A stretch of DNA of 64,000 bases from Hevea brasiliensis (Eukaryota; Streptophyta; Magnoliopsida; Malpighiales; Euphorbiaceae): assembly GCF_030052815.1 (NCBI RefSeq), contig NC_079498.1:78230992-78294991 (forward strand), written 5' to 3'. Positions 12,450-25,402 of this stretch are shown here, in pieces. The position numbers were made by a program, and so were the translations under genes. The notes beneath the pieces are model-generated. The model ran no database searches. It worked only from the letters and a program-made list of their open reading frames with translations, and was not told the origin of the DNA. The number at the start of each line of letters is the position of its first letter. The stretch's first letter is position 1.

Positions 12450-13940
12450 GTCTCTGAATAGCTGTGGGTGCTATCTCCTCATGTCCTCTTCACGTTTCCA
12501 AGTAGCTTCCTGGCCTGAATGATGGTTGCACAGCACTTTAACCAGGGGTATCTGTTTGTTCCTTAGCTGCTTCACCTCATATGCCAGAATCTCTATGGGT
12601 TCTTCCTCATATGAGAGGCCTGGATTTACCTCAATCTCTTCAACTGATAGAACATGAAATGGGTCAGATCTGTACCTCCTTAACATGGACAGATGGAAAA
12701 TACTGTGCATCCTTTCTAGCTCTAGAGATAATGCCAACCGATATGCCAAAGGACCCATTCTTTCCAGAATCTCATATGGTCCAATGAAACGAGGACTCAG
12801 TTTCCCCTTTCTGCCAAATCTCATAATCCTCTTCCAAGGAGAAACTTTGAGGAATACCTTATCACCCACTGCATATTCAATATCTCTTCTCTTCAAATCA
12901 ATATAGGACTTCTGACGGTCTGATGCAGCCTTCAGTCGATCTCTAATCAATCTGATCTTTTCCTCTGTCTGCTAAACAATTTCCGAGCCAATCATCTTTC
13001 GTTCACCTACTTCATCCCAACATAGGGGAGTTCTGCACTTTCTGTCATGCAAAGCTTCATATGGAGGCATCCCAATGCTTGATTGGTAGCTGTTGTTATA
13101 AGCAAACTCAATCAAAGGCAAGTGTGTATCCTAACTACCTTCAAACTTAATCACACAAGCTCATAGCATATCCTCCAAGATCTGAATTACCCTCTCAGAC
13201 TGGCCATCTATCTGTGGGTGGAATGTCGTGCTGAAGTTCAATCTAGTTCCTAGGGCTCTCTGAATACTACCCCAGAATCTAGAAGTGAACCTAGGATCTC
13301 TGTCTGATACAATCGATACTAGCACTCCATACAGTCTTACAATCTCATTTATGTATAATCTGGCCAATCTTTCTAGGCTATAGTCCATCCAGACTATAGT
13401 CCATCCAGACTGGCAGAAAGTGAGCAGACTTGGTCAGTCTGTCAACTATAACCCATACTGCATCATGACTATTCTGTGTCCTCAAAAGTCCCATCACAAA
13501 ATCCATAGTTATCCTTTCCCATTTTCACTCTGGTACTGGTAATGGATGTAACAAACCAGCTAATACTTGATGTTCTGCCTTCACTTGCTGACAAGTTAAG
13601 CATTTGGAGACAAAATCAGCTACATTCCTTTTCATACCCATCCACCAGTAATGCTCTTTTAGCCCTCTCTAAATTTTAGTTCCACCAGGGTGTATAGCAA
13701 AAGGAGACTCATGTGCTTTCTTCATAATAATCTATCTCAATTCCACATCATTAGGAATGCACATTCTGCCTTGATGTAGCAATAAACCATCATCTCTCAC
13801 AAAGAATTCAAGTTTCTTGCCTTGCTGGACTTCTTTCATTAGCTTCTAATATTTTTCATCATTCTGAGCAGTCATTCTGATCTGATCAATCAACACTGGC
13901 TATACATGCCACGCAACTACTGCCTGTCCCTCATCATTAA
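12450..13940 (-). pseudogene. A0 integrase with C-terminal chromodomain (broken)
   Basis: Read on the minus strand: zinc-finger half [12 protein letters not shown] (~13600), TMDFV (~13500), SDRDPRF (~13290), [14 protein letters not shown] (~13190) and the IN C-terminus GRKGKLSPRFIGPYE (~12800). These give the D, D and E catalytic positions. The 159-residue open stretch 12471-12950 ends with the chromodomain (ILAYEVKQLRNKQIPLVKV, then ATWKREEDMRR), which tethers integration to modified chromatin in this clade. Defects include a 16-bp tandem duplication (TATAGTCCATCCAGAC twice, ~13379-13412), which shifts the frame, and an in-frame TAG at 12972-12974. There is no intron at the site where family B has one. 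Confidence 0.87.
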
Positions 13941-14595
13941 TCTCCAAACTGGCATGCTGTGCTTTCAACTCATGCACCATGGACAAAGGAGAAACTCTAA
14001 GACTTGCCATAGTCTTACGACTTAAGGCGTCAGCCACCACATTTGCTTTCCCTGGCTGATAGTCTATTAAGCAATCATAGTCTTTAATCAGTTATAACCA
14101 TCTCCTTTATCTCAAGTTCAATTCCTTCTGGGTGCCCAAGTACTTCAAGCTCTTGTGATCTGTGTAGATATAACACTTCTCTCCATATAAGTAATGTCTC
14201 CAAATCTTCAGAGCAAAAACAATAGTTGCTAGCTCCAAGTCATGTGTCAGATAATTCCTCTCATGCGGTTTCAGCTGGCGTGATGCATAAGCAATGACAT
14301 TTCGATCTTGCTTCAGTACACAGCCTAACCCATTGTGAGAAGCATCACTATAAACTGTGTATTGTTTACCCGGGGTAGGTAAAGTAAGGACTGGAGCTTC
14401 AGTCAAACACCTCTTCAACTTATCAAAACTCTGCTGACATTTATCCGTTCACTGAAATTTCATATCTTTCCGAAGCAGCTTGGTCAGTGGAGAAGCCAAC
14501 ATAGAAAACCCTTTTACAAATCGGCGGTAGTATCCAGCTAAACCCAGAAAACTGCGAATTTCTATGATATTCTTATGTGGCTTCCAATTAAGGAT
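13941..14595 (-). pseudogene. A0 RNase H and end of RT (truncated)
   Basis: On the minus strand the open stretch 14107-14418 encodes gypsy RNase [12 protein letters not shown] (first Asp), [12 protein letters not shown] (Glu) and [11 protein letters not shown] (Asp). The downstream tether [13 protein letters not shown] is readable near 14000-14060. Upstream, [15 protein letters not shown] (~14500-14560) is the RT thumb. A TGG to TGA change near 14450 interrupts the frame. The sequence is cut at 14595 within the thumb by the start of A1. Confidence 0.85.
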
Positions 14596-17500
14596 TGTCA
14601 CACCTTAACCCTACGTAAGGCATAACATGATCTCATAGTATACCTAATGAATTACCAAACTTCATCTATTGATAACCCATTAAATACACTACAAGGGATT
14701 TTAAACCTTTTCTTATTTCTTTTTACAATGGTGAGCACTTTTGACAAGTGTTAAAAAAAATTTTAACTGAAGCGAAACCAATTAACAAATCTAAAGTATC
14801 AGTAATTTCTGTAAAAATTTTGGCAGAGTACCGTCTATATTTTGAATAAAACAGTTCTTCAAAAAACTATAAAAAAACACTTCCAATATATTTGTTTAAT
14901 CCCAAACTCCAATAATAGTTCAACACAAATAAATTTCTCAACATTTGTCAAACTCAATTCAATATCAATTTTTAGTATTTCCAAAGATAGACTACAAAAT
15001 GATTGAGTAGTTCAAAAGCTGAGATAAGAAATAAATATATTACAACTTTAGTTTACAACTGCTCAAGACCAAGGACAATATCTATATACAGTGCACATAG
15101 ATTACAACAAAATTTACAAAAAGGTGGTATACTCAATATACCTTGCAAAATCCCAAAGTGTAGCACAAGCAGCCTACTCTGCTGCTCTGTCTGTCTGTCT
15201 ACTTGCGACAGCAATGAAAAAGCTATCGCTGAGCCAATGTCTCAGTGGTGCACAACATTAGGAAAATGCAATTTAAAACCATAAACCATAAATCATATAA
15301 ACTGTGGATACTTAAAATCATAATTAAATCCAAACGACAGAGAAAGTGATAAAGAATTTAAACTCCATTTCACAATGTCTCAATGAATATCAATAAATCA
15401 CACACATAGCTTAATCATGATTCCAAAGTCCAATTCGTTCCAAAAGCCAATAGCTAATGAGGAATAACATAGCTAGCTACCAATTATATGAGTACTCATC
15501 CTGTTCATCCTCAACTGACACACACCTCAACACTTCAGCCAAAGAGGGAATTCAAAGCCAATTCGTCCCACTAGACAAGCTAGCGAGGAATTCAATCAAT
15601 ATACATGATAGTTGTGGTTTCAAACCATTTGCAATATTTTTCAATCAATAAATATCCATCAAATTTCATTTAAACATATTTTTCCACAAATTAAGTAATA
15701 ACATACAAATTGTCATAATTTATTTCAATTGAAAATTCAAAAGAAATAACTGTTGTGCACAAACCTCTGAAGAGTAGCCTCTTGGCCTTGACTCAGTGTT
15801 TCTTTCCCCTTTCCTAAGTCTTTGCTACCTGAAACACACAATTTAAGTGTTTCAGTACTCGGTTAAATTGTCTCTAACAATAGGGTTCAATAATTAATTT
15901 TATTTAATACTATTGCTTTCATTAGTCAACCTATAATGTTGACCTTTGATGCACTCTAGGAGAATAAATTTTAATGTTAGCAATATGTCACATTTATAGT
16001 CCTTTAGTGTTGGTACATGTTACCAATTTCATTTTCAAGTGTATTGCATTTTATTGCAATTTATCAGATTTTGGTATGCTGTTTTGACCTAGGCGGATGA
16101 CCTAGTTCCCTCGATTTTTGGGTTTTGGTCAGAATTACAAACTTGTAGATCTATGTCTTATTGAACTTTTGCCACAACTTTTAGATCATTTGGAGTTTAC
16201 TAGACCAAGTTATGGCCATTTTACTATTGCTGGACAAATTGCACTAAAATGGCAAACTTAGGTCATTTTTAGGTCATTTCCGATTCTGGCAGTTTTTATA
16301 CCCGAAATTGTGCAAGCATTTTGACTTTCTTATGGTCATTTCTGGGTTTTGTGATCTCTACTAAAAATGTAGCCCTATGTATAAGTTTTCCAACCATATA
16401 AATTTCAGGTCATTGGGACCTGTTTTGAGTGAGTTATGGCCAAAATACTGACTGCTGTTCAAATGGTCAATTTTCAGCTTTGCAAAGTCACTAATCCGGA
16501 TTTGGTCAATTTTCATGTCACTTTCTGGACAAAATTTAGGTAGATTGCCAACATGAAAGTTGGCACATTTTGTGCCTAGTTTCACCTCCAATTGGAGTCA
16601 CACAATTCCATTTATAGCGTAAAACACATACTGCCCTTAACACATTTTTAAAGCACCAAACCAATCACACATTCAACTAGCTATAACTTCATGCCCAAAC
16701 CAAATTCTGCATTTGTATCATACCACAACCATTCAATAGTTTACATTATAGTAACTTTAGGCAGAATATAACCAATTGGCAATGCACCATTTACAATTCC
16801 ATTTCACAATATCCAATTCTAAACAATATATTCACATAATACTCCTAACCAATGCATATAACTTCCATCATCAAATTACATACATATTCACTACTATATC
16901 ATATACACATGCTGCCATTTTTAGTACCATAATTCAATAAACTTTTCATGAATTTAGACACTTCCAATCTTCATCATGAGGCTGCCCAAGTAAAACATAT
17001 ACATCAAACTTTCATTTTAACTTTTCAAACTTACAATTCAAACTATATACATGGTAAATCAACTCCTATACATTTAAGCACTTAAATCAACACCTCAAAA
17101 CACCATTTACATGAAGAAATAATTCATTAACATTGATATTCCATGGCTGTTGAAAACAGTACCTTCCAATAACTCATTAAAACCTCAAAGTTTCTTCATA
17201 AATCAACTCACCACAACACCCACACAAACTTTAACAAAGAAATGATGAAGAAATAGTTACTTACCTCTTGTGAGCTTGGCTAAACTTTAACTATTCCTCT
17301 TAAAATTACTATCAAATTCTTGCTTGGAAGGTGGGGATAAACTTTAATGAAGAAAAGTTGTGGAAAGCATGGCTTGATCATGGAGATTTGCCCTTGGAAA
17401 ATGGGCGGCCATGGATGAGAGCTTGGGAGAGTAATTAGGCTGGTTTGAAGTGAGAGGTTGAAGATGAAGTTTTTGTCCACAATTGTTGTATTTTAATGTC

Positions 17501-18050
17501 CATTAACTTCACTTGGTGGAGCACTAAGTTTGGTTAAAGTATTAAATTAATCCAAGTATCATAATTGACATTTTTATGCACCAAACTTCCATTATTTATA
17601 TTATGTACCACAATTTAATTTTTTTATGACATTTTAAAAGTTTAATATCATTTATTTTTAATGGACATTTTGGTCAAAAGGCAACTGAGGGTTTCAATTG
17701 ACCAAAATGCCCCTATTCGGTTTGTATTCCCAATTTTTCGGTAACACCGATTTTTGTCGGTTTCTCAATTTCTCATTTTTCTTTGTACTAATTAATTAAT
17801 TTTTCTTTGACTCTTTCTAAGTCAATTATACCTCAATAAATGTTTATTTAAGTCTTAAAAATATTTCCCAGGGTTCCCTGCGGTCCAAGGCTAGTCAACA
17901 GTCCACGCCGCAACTTCCCGGTGCGATCACCTATCGTTATGGTTTTTAGCTCATTTAACTTAGTTACATTTCATTGCTCTTATTTTTCCTTTGTTGTTCT
18001 TGTATTTTCCTCTGTTGCATTTCATTATTTTATGTCTCCTTACTAACATT
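14596..18050 (-). mobile_element. A1: family A LTR, minus strand, inserted in A0 pol
   Basis: It begins exactly at an LTR terminus (TGTCACACC) inside A0 pol and aligns with the A0 LTR over 3,455 bp. It is cut at 18050 by B1, with 87 bp of LTR (by comparison with 12313-12399) missing. The expected target duplication is AGGAT (14591-14595). It could be the 3' LTR of a further nested element. Alternatively it could be the 5' LTR of A0 brought against pol by a deletion ending exactly at the terminus. The exact terminus favours insertion. Its hairpin pair lies at about 15190-15250. Confidence 0.82.
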
Positions 18051-21000
18051 TGTAATGCCCCTCGCCCGTCTACAGTATAGTCGAGCAAGGCGTGCCGAAG
18101 CACCTAGTCTATAATCAACTTATTTCTTGAACTCAATTTGATTTTAAGAAGTCTTTTATGTAATATTCATATCCTGCTGATACTATTTTCATACTTTAAT
18201 AAAATCAATGTTTCAAAAATAATAATAAAAATCCGGCATGGTGCCGTATGTATTTCGGACAAAATGTACTTCTAAACCTGTTAAAAACAGTTCAATATGA
18301 TAATCTCAACCATCCAACTAATTTTTCAGTCTCACAATTTCATAATTTGAAAATACAGTCCATCATATTTTACATTCATCAAAACACTATCCATAGGAGT
18401 TTAATATATACAAATTATTACAAACTTTAAAGTTTTATGATATCTATACATATTACATAACAAAATGTCAAAATACAACTGATAGTCATTACACAAGATC
18501 CTAAGTCCTACCATGTATGCAGTGTAGTGCAGATGACTCTGGACTCCTATGCAGATCTGATGTCTCACCTGGTCATAGGTCTACTGGGCTCCCCAGCTGT
18601 GTCTCCAATACCTACGCAATACAAAAGTAACGCGCTAAGTAATTTTGCTTAGTGGTGCCAAATATAAAGAAATACACACTAAAATAAAGTAAATGAATTG
18701 TTTATGAATTTATGACATCGATATTCTTTACAGTTGTTGATTCTACTTTTGTTAGCTAACCTTTCATTTTTGCTAATTTTGGTGGTGCTGTATGTCAATA
18801 AACTGAATTTAGCTATTTGAATTTAATAATGCTTAAATTAACTGCCCGTGTAGCCTATACACTGACCAGACTGGATAAATGGATATACAGGCACTGGGTA
18901 CCTAGTACCTCAGGCCGTCACACCATCGGTCACAAGTGTCTCCCGGTGTGCAAACAGTGTGGCTAAAAAGCCATATAATCAATCTGGCGATAAGCCAAGT
19001 ATAATAACAAAATACGTATAGCCATTGGCTATTAAAGTCATAGTGCGGCATAATATGACGTAAAAAAACACAATATGGCATAAGGCCATTTACAGAACAG
19101 CTGTCAGAATCCTATTGGCATGCCAAACTATCCAAACTAGTTAACTAGGCAAACTAGGGTACATTACAAATTAATTATTTAATTCTTCATTTTTTTGAGT
19201 TTGCTAGTTATCATGTAATTTGCAAGTCAATGTAAATGTTGACCTTTTTAGGTAATATGGATAAGTTAATTCTAGCATCAACATGTCACAATTTGTGATT
19301 CAACATGCTGCCAATATAGTGCATTTTACCACTTTTGCAAGTTGGCATTCATTGCCAAATTTCTTCAAGCATCATTATATGTAAATATCAAATTTTTAGT
19401 TTTAGTGTGCTAGATTGGTCTAGCCTAATGTCTTATTTTTCTTTGTTTTTAGCTTCTGGTCAAACAAGAAAAATTGTAGCTCTATGTCTTATTAAACTTT
19501 TGGTGCAAATTTCAGGTCATTCTGAGTTGTATAGACCAAGATATAATCAATTTACTAAAGTTGGACAGATTGCACCTTTAGTACAAAATTTGGTCAATTT
19601 TAGGTCACATTTAGTTCTGGCAGTTTTGGTACCTGAACTTGTGCAAGCTATTTGACTTGGTTTTGGCCATATTTGGGCTTTGGTGTCTTCATAAGAATTG
19701 TAGCTCTATGTCTATGCTATCCATGGTAAAAATTTCAGGTCATTTAGACCTGTTTTGAGTGAGTTATGGTCATCTTAGTGACTACTATTCATATGATCAA
19801 AAATCTGGGTTTGCAAGGTTACAATTACGGATTTGGCCATTTTTAAGGTCGGTTTTTAGGCAGAATTTTGGCAAAATTTCTACATGAAAGTTGGTCTATT
19901 TGGTGTCTAGTTTCACCCCCCATTGGCCTCATACCAATTGGGTTCACAGTTTTGCACTTATGACCTAATTTAGGTACTACCAACGCACACAACCTGCATT
20001 TGAAAATTACACTTCTAATTTTTACAATCCTCCTCCTCCCAATACTTCAATATTAAATCATGGAACTTCTATATATATAGTACACAATTCCAGCGAAGCA
20101 TTTTGGGCAGAACACTCAAGTACTCAATGCACAAAATACACCATTAAAGTTCAATATTTACTTCCACCGAAATTCAATATACCTCAATAACAATATTACA
20201 CATACACTTCCATGGCAAGTACACATGCTGCCCATTATTTAACACCATCACATCTTATCAATAAATTACATAAACTCACATATAATTTCATAATATTATA
20301 GGCTACCAAACGTGGCAGTTTACCAAAGTGTCAAAGTCCCATTTTCAAACCCTTAATTCAAGCACTAACATGCACATACTTGGACATTAACATACTACAA
20401 CTTCCATTTGAGTTAATCAACCTTAATTCTCATCCGTTAGAGGTAAGAAAAACTCAAACACAAAAACTTTCATGGCTGCTGAAAATGGACAAGTTCATAT
20501 CTCAATATTTTCTTCCTTTCTCTTCACCAAATTACTCACCTCAACCTAAATACAAAGTTTACTAAAGCAAGGGAGAGGATTTGAACACTTACCTCTTGAG
20601 AGCTTCCTTTAAACTTCACCAAATCTCTTCGGGTTGTATTCTTGATTTTTTGGTAACTCCGATTTTTGTCTGTTTCTCAATTTTTCATTTTTCTTTATAC
20701 TAATTTATTAATTTTTCTTTGATATTTCTAGTGTCAATTACATTTCAATAAACCTTTAATTATATTCCAAAATTTAATTCTGAGTGTTCCCCGCAGTTCT
20801 AGGGTCGGTAATTGCCTTTTTGTCGTAACTTCCCAGTGCGGTTACCCATTGCTATGGTGCTGGCTCATTTAACCTAGTTTCATTTTCTCTCTTTCATTTT
20901 TCTTTAATTTTTCTTGTATTTTCTTTTTATTTATTTCATCAATTTATATCTGTTCACTATCACCGAAATGTAGTTCCAAACATACTGACATGGCCGGACT

Positions 21001-21056
21001 GACATTAGGTCACCGGAGCAACAAAACGTACAAAACACGTACAGGAGGATGTTACA
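18051..21056 (-). repeat. B1 3' LTR
   Basis: A 3,006-bp LTR starting TGTAATGCCCCTCGCCC and ending GGATGTTACA in window orientation, the inverted termini of family B. It carries the subrepeats (motif TTTCAGGTCATTTAGACCTG near 19733) and the hairpin region near 18610-18660. It is as divergent from B2 and B3 as B0 is, suggesting an older lineage. Confidence 0.87.
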
Positions 21057-21554
21057 ACTCTTCCCCTCTAAATAAAAATTTCGTCCATGAAATTTACCTG
21101 ATATGAAGAGCTGAGGAAACTGTTGCCTCATTGTCTCCTCACTATCCCATGTTGCCTCTTCCGTGTTGTGGTGCCTCCATAGGATTTTCACCAGTGGAAT
21201 TGTCTTGTTTCTGAGCTCTTTTACCTCTCGTGCCAAGATTTTAATCGGTTCTTCTTCATATGTCAGGTCAGGTTGTACCACAATTTCTTCTGCTGAGATG
21301 ACATGTGAAGGATCTGATCTGTATCTTCTAAGCATCGAGACATGGAACACATTATGTATCTTGTCCAGCTTAGGTAGTAAGGCTAATCTGTAGGCTACTG
21401 GTCCCACACGTTCAATAACTTCATATGGGCCAATAAACCTAGGGCTTAATTTTTCTTTTTTCCCGAATCTCAACACTTTCTTCCATGGTGATATTTTGAG
21501 AAATACCTTCTCGCCAACTTCATACTCAATGTCCTTTCTTTTCAAGTCATCATG
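21057..21554 (-). pseudogene. B1 integrase C-terminus and chromodomain fragment
   Basis: On the minus strand the fragment starts at LKRKDIEYEVGEKVFLK (~21550) and runs through GKKEKLSPRFIGPYE, VFHVSMLRRYRSDPSH and the chromodomain EEPIKILAREVKELRNK...EATWDSEETMRQQFPQLF (~21270 to 21110). No stop interrupts it. A one-base change near the usual stop lets the frame run through the polypurine tract into the LTR to 20931, which would add an unnatural tail. The catalytic core and the region where B2 and B3 carry the intron are beyond the breakpoint. The apparent start Met at 21584 belongs to the inserted B2 LTR, not to this gene. Confidence 0.85.
21058..21072 (-). other. B1 polypurine tract
   Basis: The reverse complement contains TTAGAGGGGAAGAGT immediately before the LTR start, matching the tracts of B2 and B3. 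Confidence 0.72.
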
Positions 21555-22342
21555 TAACACCCTCCCTGTAGTAACTCCGTACATTCTACTGTTCCGATGA
21601 CCAGTGTCGATTCGGATAGCTAGAAGTCCAAAAAAATATTTAAACTAAAGTGAGGAACCATAATTAACTCAAATATTAATAAGAAAAATTTAGGAAAAAT
21701 TTTAGAAATAAAATACAACCAAGTTAAATGAGTCGGTGCCCTAGCGATGGGTAACCCAGTGGGAACTTACGGTTCTCGCAACTAAGAGCCCTAGACCCAA
21801 GGAAAAATTCAAAAAATAATTTTTGAGACTCCCGAGAAGAGTCATTGAGGGTTTTATGGCATTAGGATGCTGAGAAAATGCTTAAACAAATTTTTCAATT
21901 GGTACAGATAATTTTAGTCTGTTAAGCCAAAAGGAGGGCATTTTGGTTATTTCGCCTTCAGAGGTGATTTTTGGCCGACTTGTCCAGTTAAGTAAATAAT
22001 TATCATGATACAAAATGTGAATAAATATTACTAAAAATTAAATTGTAAATGAGTAGAAATGAAAAGAAAAGAAATGAAAGTAAATAGGATTTATTGCATA
22101 TGCATGATGCAATTAGGAAAGGCCCAACCAATCAAAATGCAACAAGCTTTATTAAATCAATTAGAAGAGATAAAACTTAAAGAAAACAATTTAGATTTCT
22201 TCTCCTCCTTCAGCTGGCCAAACCACACTCTCACCTCCACCATTGTTGTCCCTTCAACCAAGCTTCCTTTCCCACCTTAAACCCCCTCAAAACCCTAACT
22301 TACCTTCATTAAAAATTTTCCCTACCACTAGAGCAAGCTTTG
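21555..22342 (+). repeat. B2 5' LTR, first segment
   Basis: It starts TGTAACACCCTCCCTGTAG and matches 50820-51600 of the B2 3' LTR closely. It ends in CTTTG (22338-22342), the left target duplication of A2. Two AAACCCTAA telo-box-like motifs are present or nearly so, one at about 22287-22300. Confidence 0.9.
22338..22342 (+). repeat. Left target-site duplication of A2 (CTTTG)
   Basis: CTTTG precedes the A2 5' LTR, and an identical CTTTG follows its 3' LTR at 45087-45091. The interrupted B2 LTR continues smoothly (GAGCAAGCTTTGGGCAG; compare GAGCAAGCCTTGGACAG at 51589), which proves the insertion. Confidence 0.95.
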
Positions 22343-23869
22343 TGTAACACCCCTAAGTTCGGTAGTGCGTTCTACTGCTCCGGTGACCAGTGCTGTCCGG
22401 ACAGTTAGGATGCCTAGAACCGTACTTCGATATGAGTGAGGAGACATGAAATAATGAAATACAAGAAAAGAAAGTACAAGAAAAACAAAGGAAAAATGAT
22501 AGCAAAGAAAGGTAACCAAGTTAAGCGAGCCGATAACCCTAGCAATGGGTGACCGCACCGGGAAGTCACGGCGTGGACCGTTGACTAGCCCTGGACTGCG
22601 AGGAACCTTGGAAAACATTTTTAGGACTTAAATAGACCCTTATTGAAGAATAAATATCATTAGAAAGATCAAAGAAAAATTAAATAATTAGTACAAAGAA
22701 AAGTGAAAAATTGAAAAATAGACAAAACCCGGTGTTACCGAAAAATCGAGAATGCAACCCGAACAGGGGCATTATGGTCATTTGACATCCTGAATTGTCT
22801 TTTGACCTAAATGTCCATTAAAAATAAATAATAATACACTTAGAAAATGAAATGAAAAATTAATTTAGTGGTACCTAAAGTAAATAGCCAAAAATGGGGT
22901 GGAAATGGTGTAAATAACACATTAAACTTATAATATGATTAAATAATGTGAGTGGGCCACTAAAGGATTAAACTAAAGGCATAATGGGGCAGGTGTACAC
23001 CCATTATCCCATCTGCACTTCATCTTCCTCATTTGAATTCCTTCATGCCGATTTGAGAAAGAAGAAAACCACCATGGACGTTTCACTCAAGCTCACATAA
23101 CCTCTCCATTTTCAACTCCAATCACTTAGGTTCCTTCATGAAAAATGGTCTACACATCACAAGGAAGAGTTTGATACCAAATTTGAGAAGTTTAAGCAAG
23201 GTTTAACAAGCTCCAACTATAAGCTAAGTTAGCATTTTTGAAGATAGCTTTGTTAAACTTTGTGTGCATGTTATGGGTATTGAATTTGTGAAGGAAATTT
23301 TTAAGTTGAAGAGTTATTGAGATATCCATTTTTGGGCAGCCATGTATTCATGTATTGATGAAGTCTTTGTACATATAATTGATGAGAATTATGTTGGTTA
23401 TGGTGATTTAATATCCTAGTGAATTACTTCATATATATATGGTGATTTTTGCACTTCGATGGAAAATTGATGAATTGTGGAAAACTTCGTATTGAGGAAG
23501 ATTTTCGGCAGCCTTGGAACTCTTGGATAAGTATATGTGTTCATGAAGATATGGGCAGAATTGTGGCATTAAGGATAGATGGATATGTATATGAAATTGT
23601 TGTGTAAAGTGTATGTAAAAACTAGTAATGTTTATGTGTATGTGTAATTGTATTTGGACTTTGGAAATTAGAATTATATTTGGTGTGTTGAGGATAATTG
23701 TAATCTGCCCAAAGTGATGTTAATGTAAAGTGGAATATGTTTTTGGTAATGTACCAAAACAGATTTGGTAGGGAAGTAAACATATTGCAAGGTAAGTGTG
23801 TGATTGATGTGTGTTTAAGCAAGGTAACTAAGGGCAGTGTACATTTTAGGCAATAAGTTTAAATGTGTA

Positions 23870-24380
23870 ACCTCAATTGGTATGAGACCAATTGGAGGTG
23901 GAACTAGGCACAAAATGTGCCAACTTTCATTGAGAAAGCATACCAAAATTCTGCTTGCAAGGTGACCTAAGAAAATGACCAATTCGGATTAGGTACAATT
24001 AGGACCTGAAAATTGACCAATTGGGCAGCAGTGAGTGTTTAGGCCATAACTCACTCAAAACAGGTCCAATTGACCTGAAATTTTAACCATGAATAGTTAA
24101 GACCCATACCTACAAGTCTTATGAAGACACCAAAGCCCAGAAATAACATAAGCAAGTCAAACAACTTGCACAAGTTCGGGTCCAAAAACTGGCCGAACCA
24201 AAGTTGACCAAATTGACCTAAAATTGACCTAATTTGATGCCATTTGACCAGCAATAGTGTAATGACCATAACTTGGTCTACTTAACTCGGATTGACCTGA
24301 AATTTTGCCCCGCGTGCAATAAGACATAGATCTACAAGTTTGTAGTTTTGACCGAGACCCAAAAACCGAGGGAACTAGAT
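23870..24380 (+). repeat. Degenerate ~200-bp subrepeats in the A2 LTR
   Basis: Three related blocks begin near 23873, 24041 and 24262. Each carries a form of CCATAACT, then a CCAATTGACCTGAAATTTT-like stretch, then a variant of AAGACATAGATCTACAAGT. The same order occurs in family B LTRs, so the structure predates the split of the two families. Confidence 0.6.
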
Positions 24381-25402
24381 CGTCCGGCTAGGTCAAACCA
24401 GTGTCCCGGAATCCAGCAATTTCCATTAAAATGCACTAAACAAGGAAATGACTTTGGTAAAACGTACCAAACCTAAAACCCTATTGAATGTGACATATTA
24501 ACGACATTAAAACCTAATTTACCTAAAACGCAACGAGGGTTAGTATATTAGGTGATTAAGTGAATAATTGAGTTCAGTGCATTATTTACCAAACACCATC
24601 AATAGAGACAGTTTAATTTAGCACTGAAACACTTCAAATTGTGTTTCTCAATTAACAAGGACTCAGCAAAAGGGAAGGAAAAACTGAGTCCAGACCAGGG
24701 GGACAGTCATCAGAGGTTTGTGCACAACAACTGTTTCTTTTGAATTATTTTCAATTGAAATAAATATTGACTATTTGTATATCATTGTTTTAAATTGTGA
24801 AAATGTGTTTGATGGACACTTATTGATTGAAAAATATTGTGAATGGTTTGAAACTGTGAAAAATTGTTTGAATGACATTGATGGATACTTATTGATTTAA
24901 AAGCATTGGAAATGGTTTGAAACCACAGCTATCATGTATATTGATTGTATTCCTCATTAGCTTGTCTAGTGGGACGAATTGAATTCCCTCTCTGGCTGAA
25001 GTGTTGAGGTGTGTGCCTGTTGAGGACGAATTGGATGAGTACTCATATTTTTGCTAGCTAGCCATGTTATTCCTCATTAGTCATCGACTTTTGGGACGAA
25101 TTGAATACCTCATTAGCCATTGGCTTTTGGGACGAATTGAACTATGGATCATGATTAAGCTGTGTGTGATTTATTGATGTGTATTATGAGATTGTGAAGT
25201 GGATTTAAACCCTCATTGACATATGCTGTCTTTTGAATTCAAACATGATCTGACTTATGGAAAATTATTGTGATATTGACAAATGGAGTTTAAATTCTTG
25301 TTGACATTTATTGTCTTGAATTTAACTATGGTTCTAAGTATCCACTATTTACATGACTTATGAATTGTGATTTAAATTGTATTTGATTAATGTTGTGCAC
25401 CA

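Larger units (their letters stand above)
8822..14595 (-). mobile_element. A0: partial chromovirus (family A), minus strand
   Basis: Read on the minus strand, this holds the 3' portion of a Ty3/gypsy element: RT end, RNase H, integrase, chromodomain, polypurine tract and 3' LTR. It entered the copia 3' LTR at 8822, so the expected target duplication is TCAAA (8817-8821). It stops at 14595 in the RT-RNase H boundary, exactly where a new A-type LTR begins. Its gag, protease, most of RT and 5' LTR are absent here and probably lie right of the window. It has many stops and small duplications and is among the older insertions in the nest. Confidence 0.87.
18051..21554 (-). mobile_element. B1: partial chromovirus (family B), minus strand
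   Basis: This consists of a 3' LTR, polypurine tract and the last ~500 bp of pol, reading right to left. It entered A1 at 18051 (expected target duplication ACATT, 18046-18050). It is cut at 21554 by the opposite-strand LTR of B2 (expected duplication CATCA, 21550-21554). The rest of B1 should lie beyond the right edge. Confidence 0.87.

Noticed and set aside
24718..24900. Small open frame (starting MCTTTVSFELFSIEINIDYL) recurring in all A2 and C LTR copies, up to 105 codons
   Set aside because: It recurs because the LTR recurs. It is AT-rich, spans a ~69-bp duplicated block (LLIEKYCEWF-type repeat), is on the sense strand of the LTR with no promoter or domain evidence, and is frame-broken in A0 and A1.
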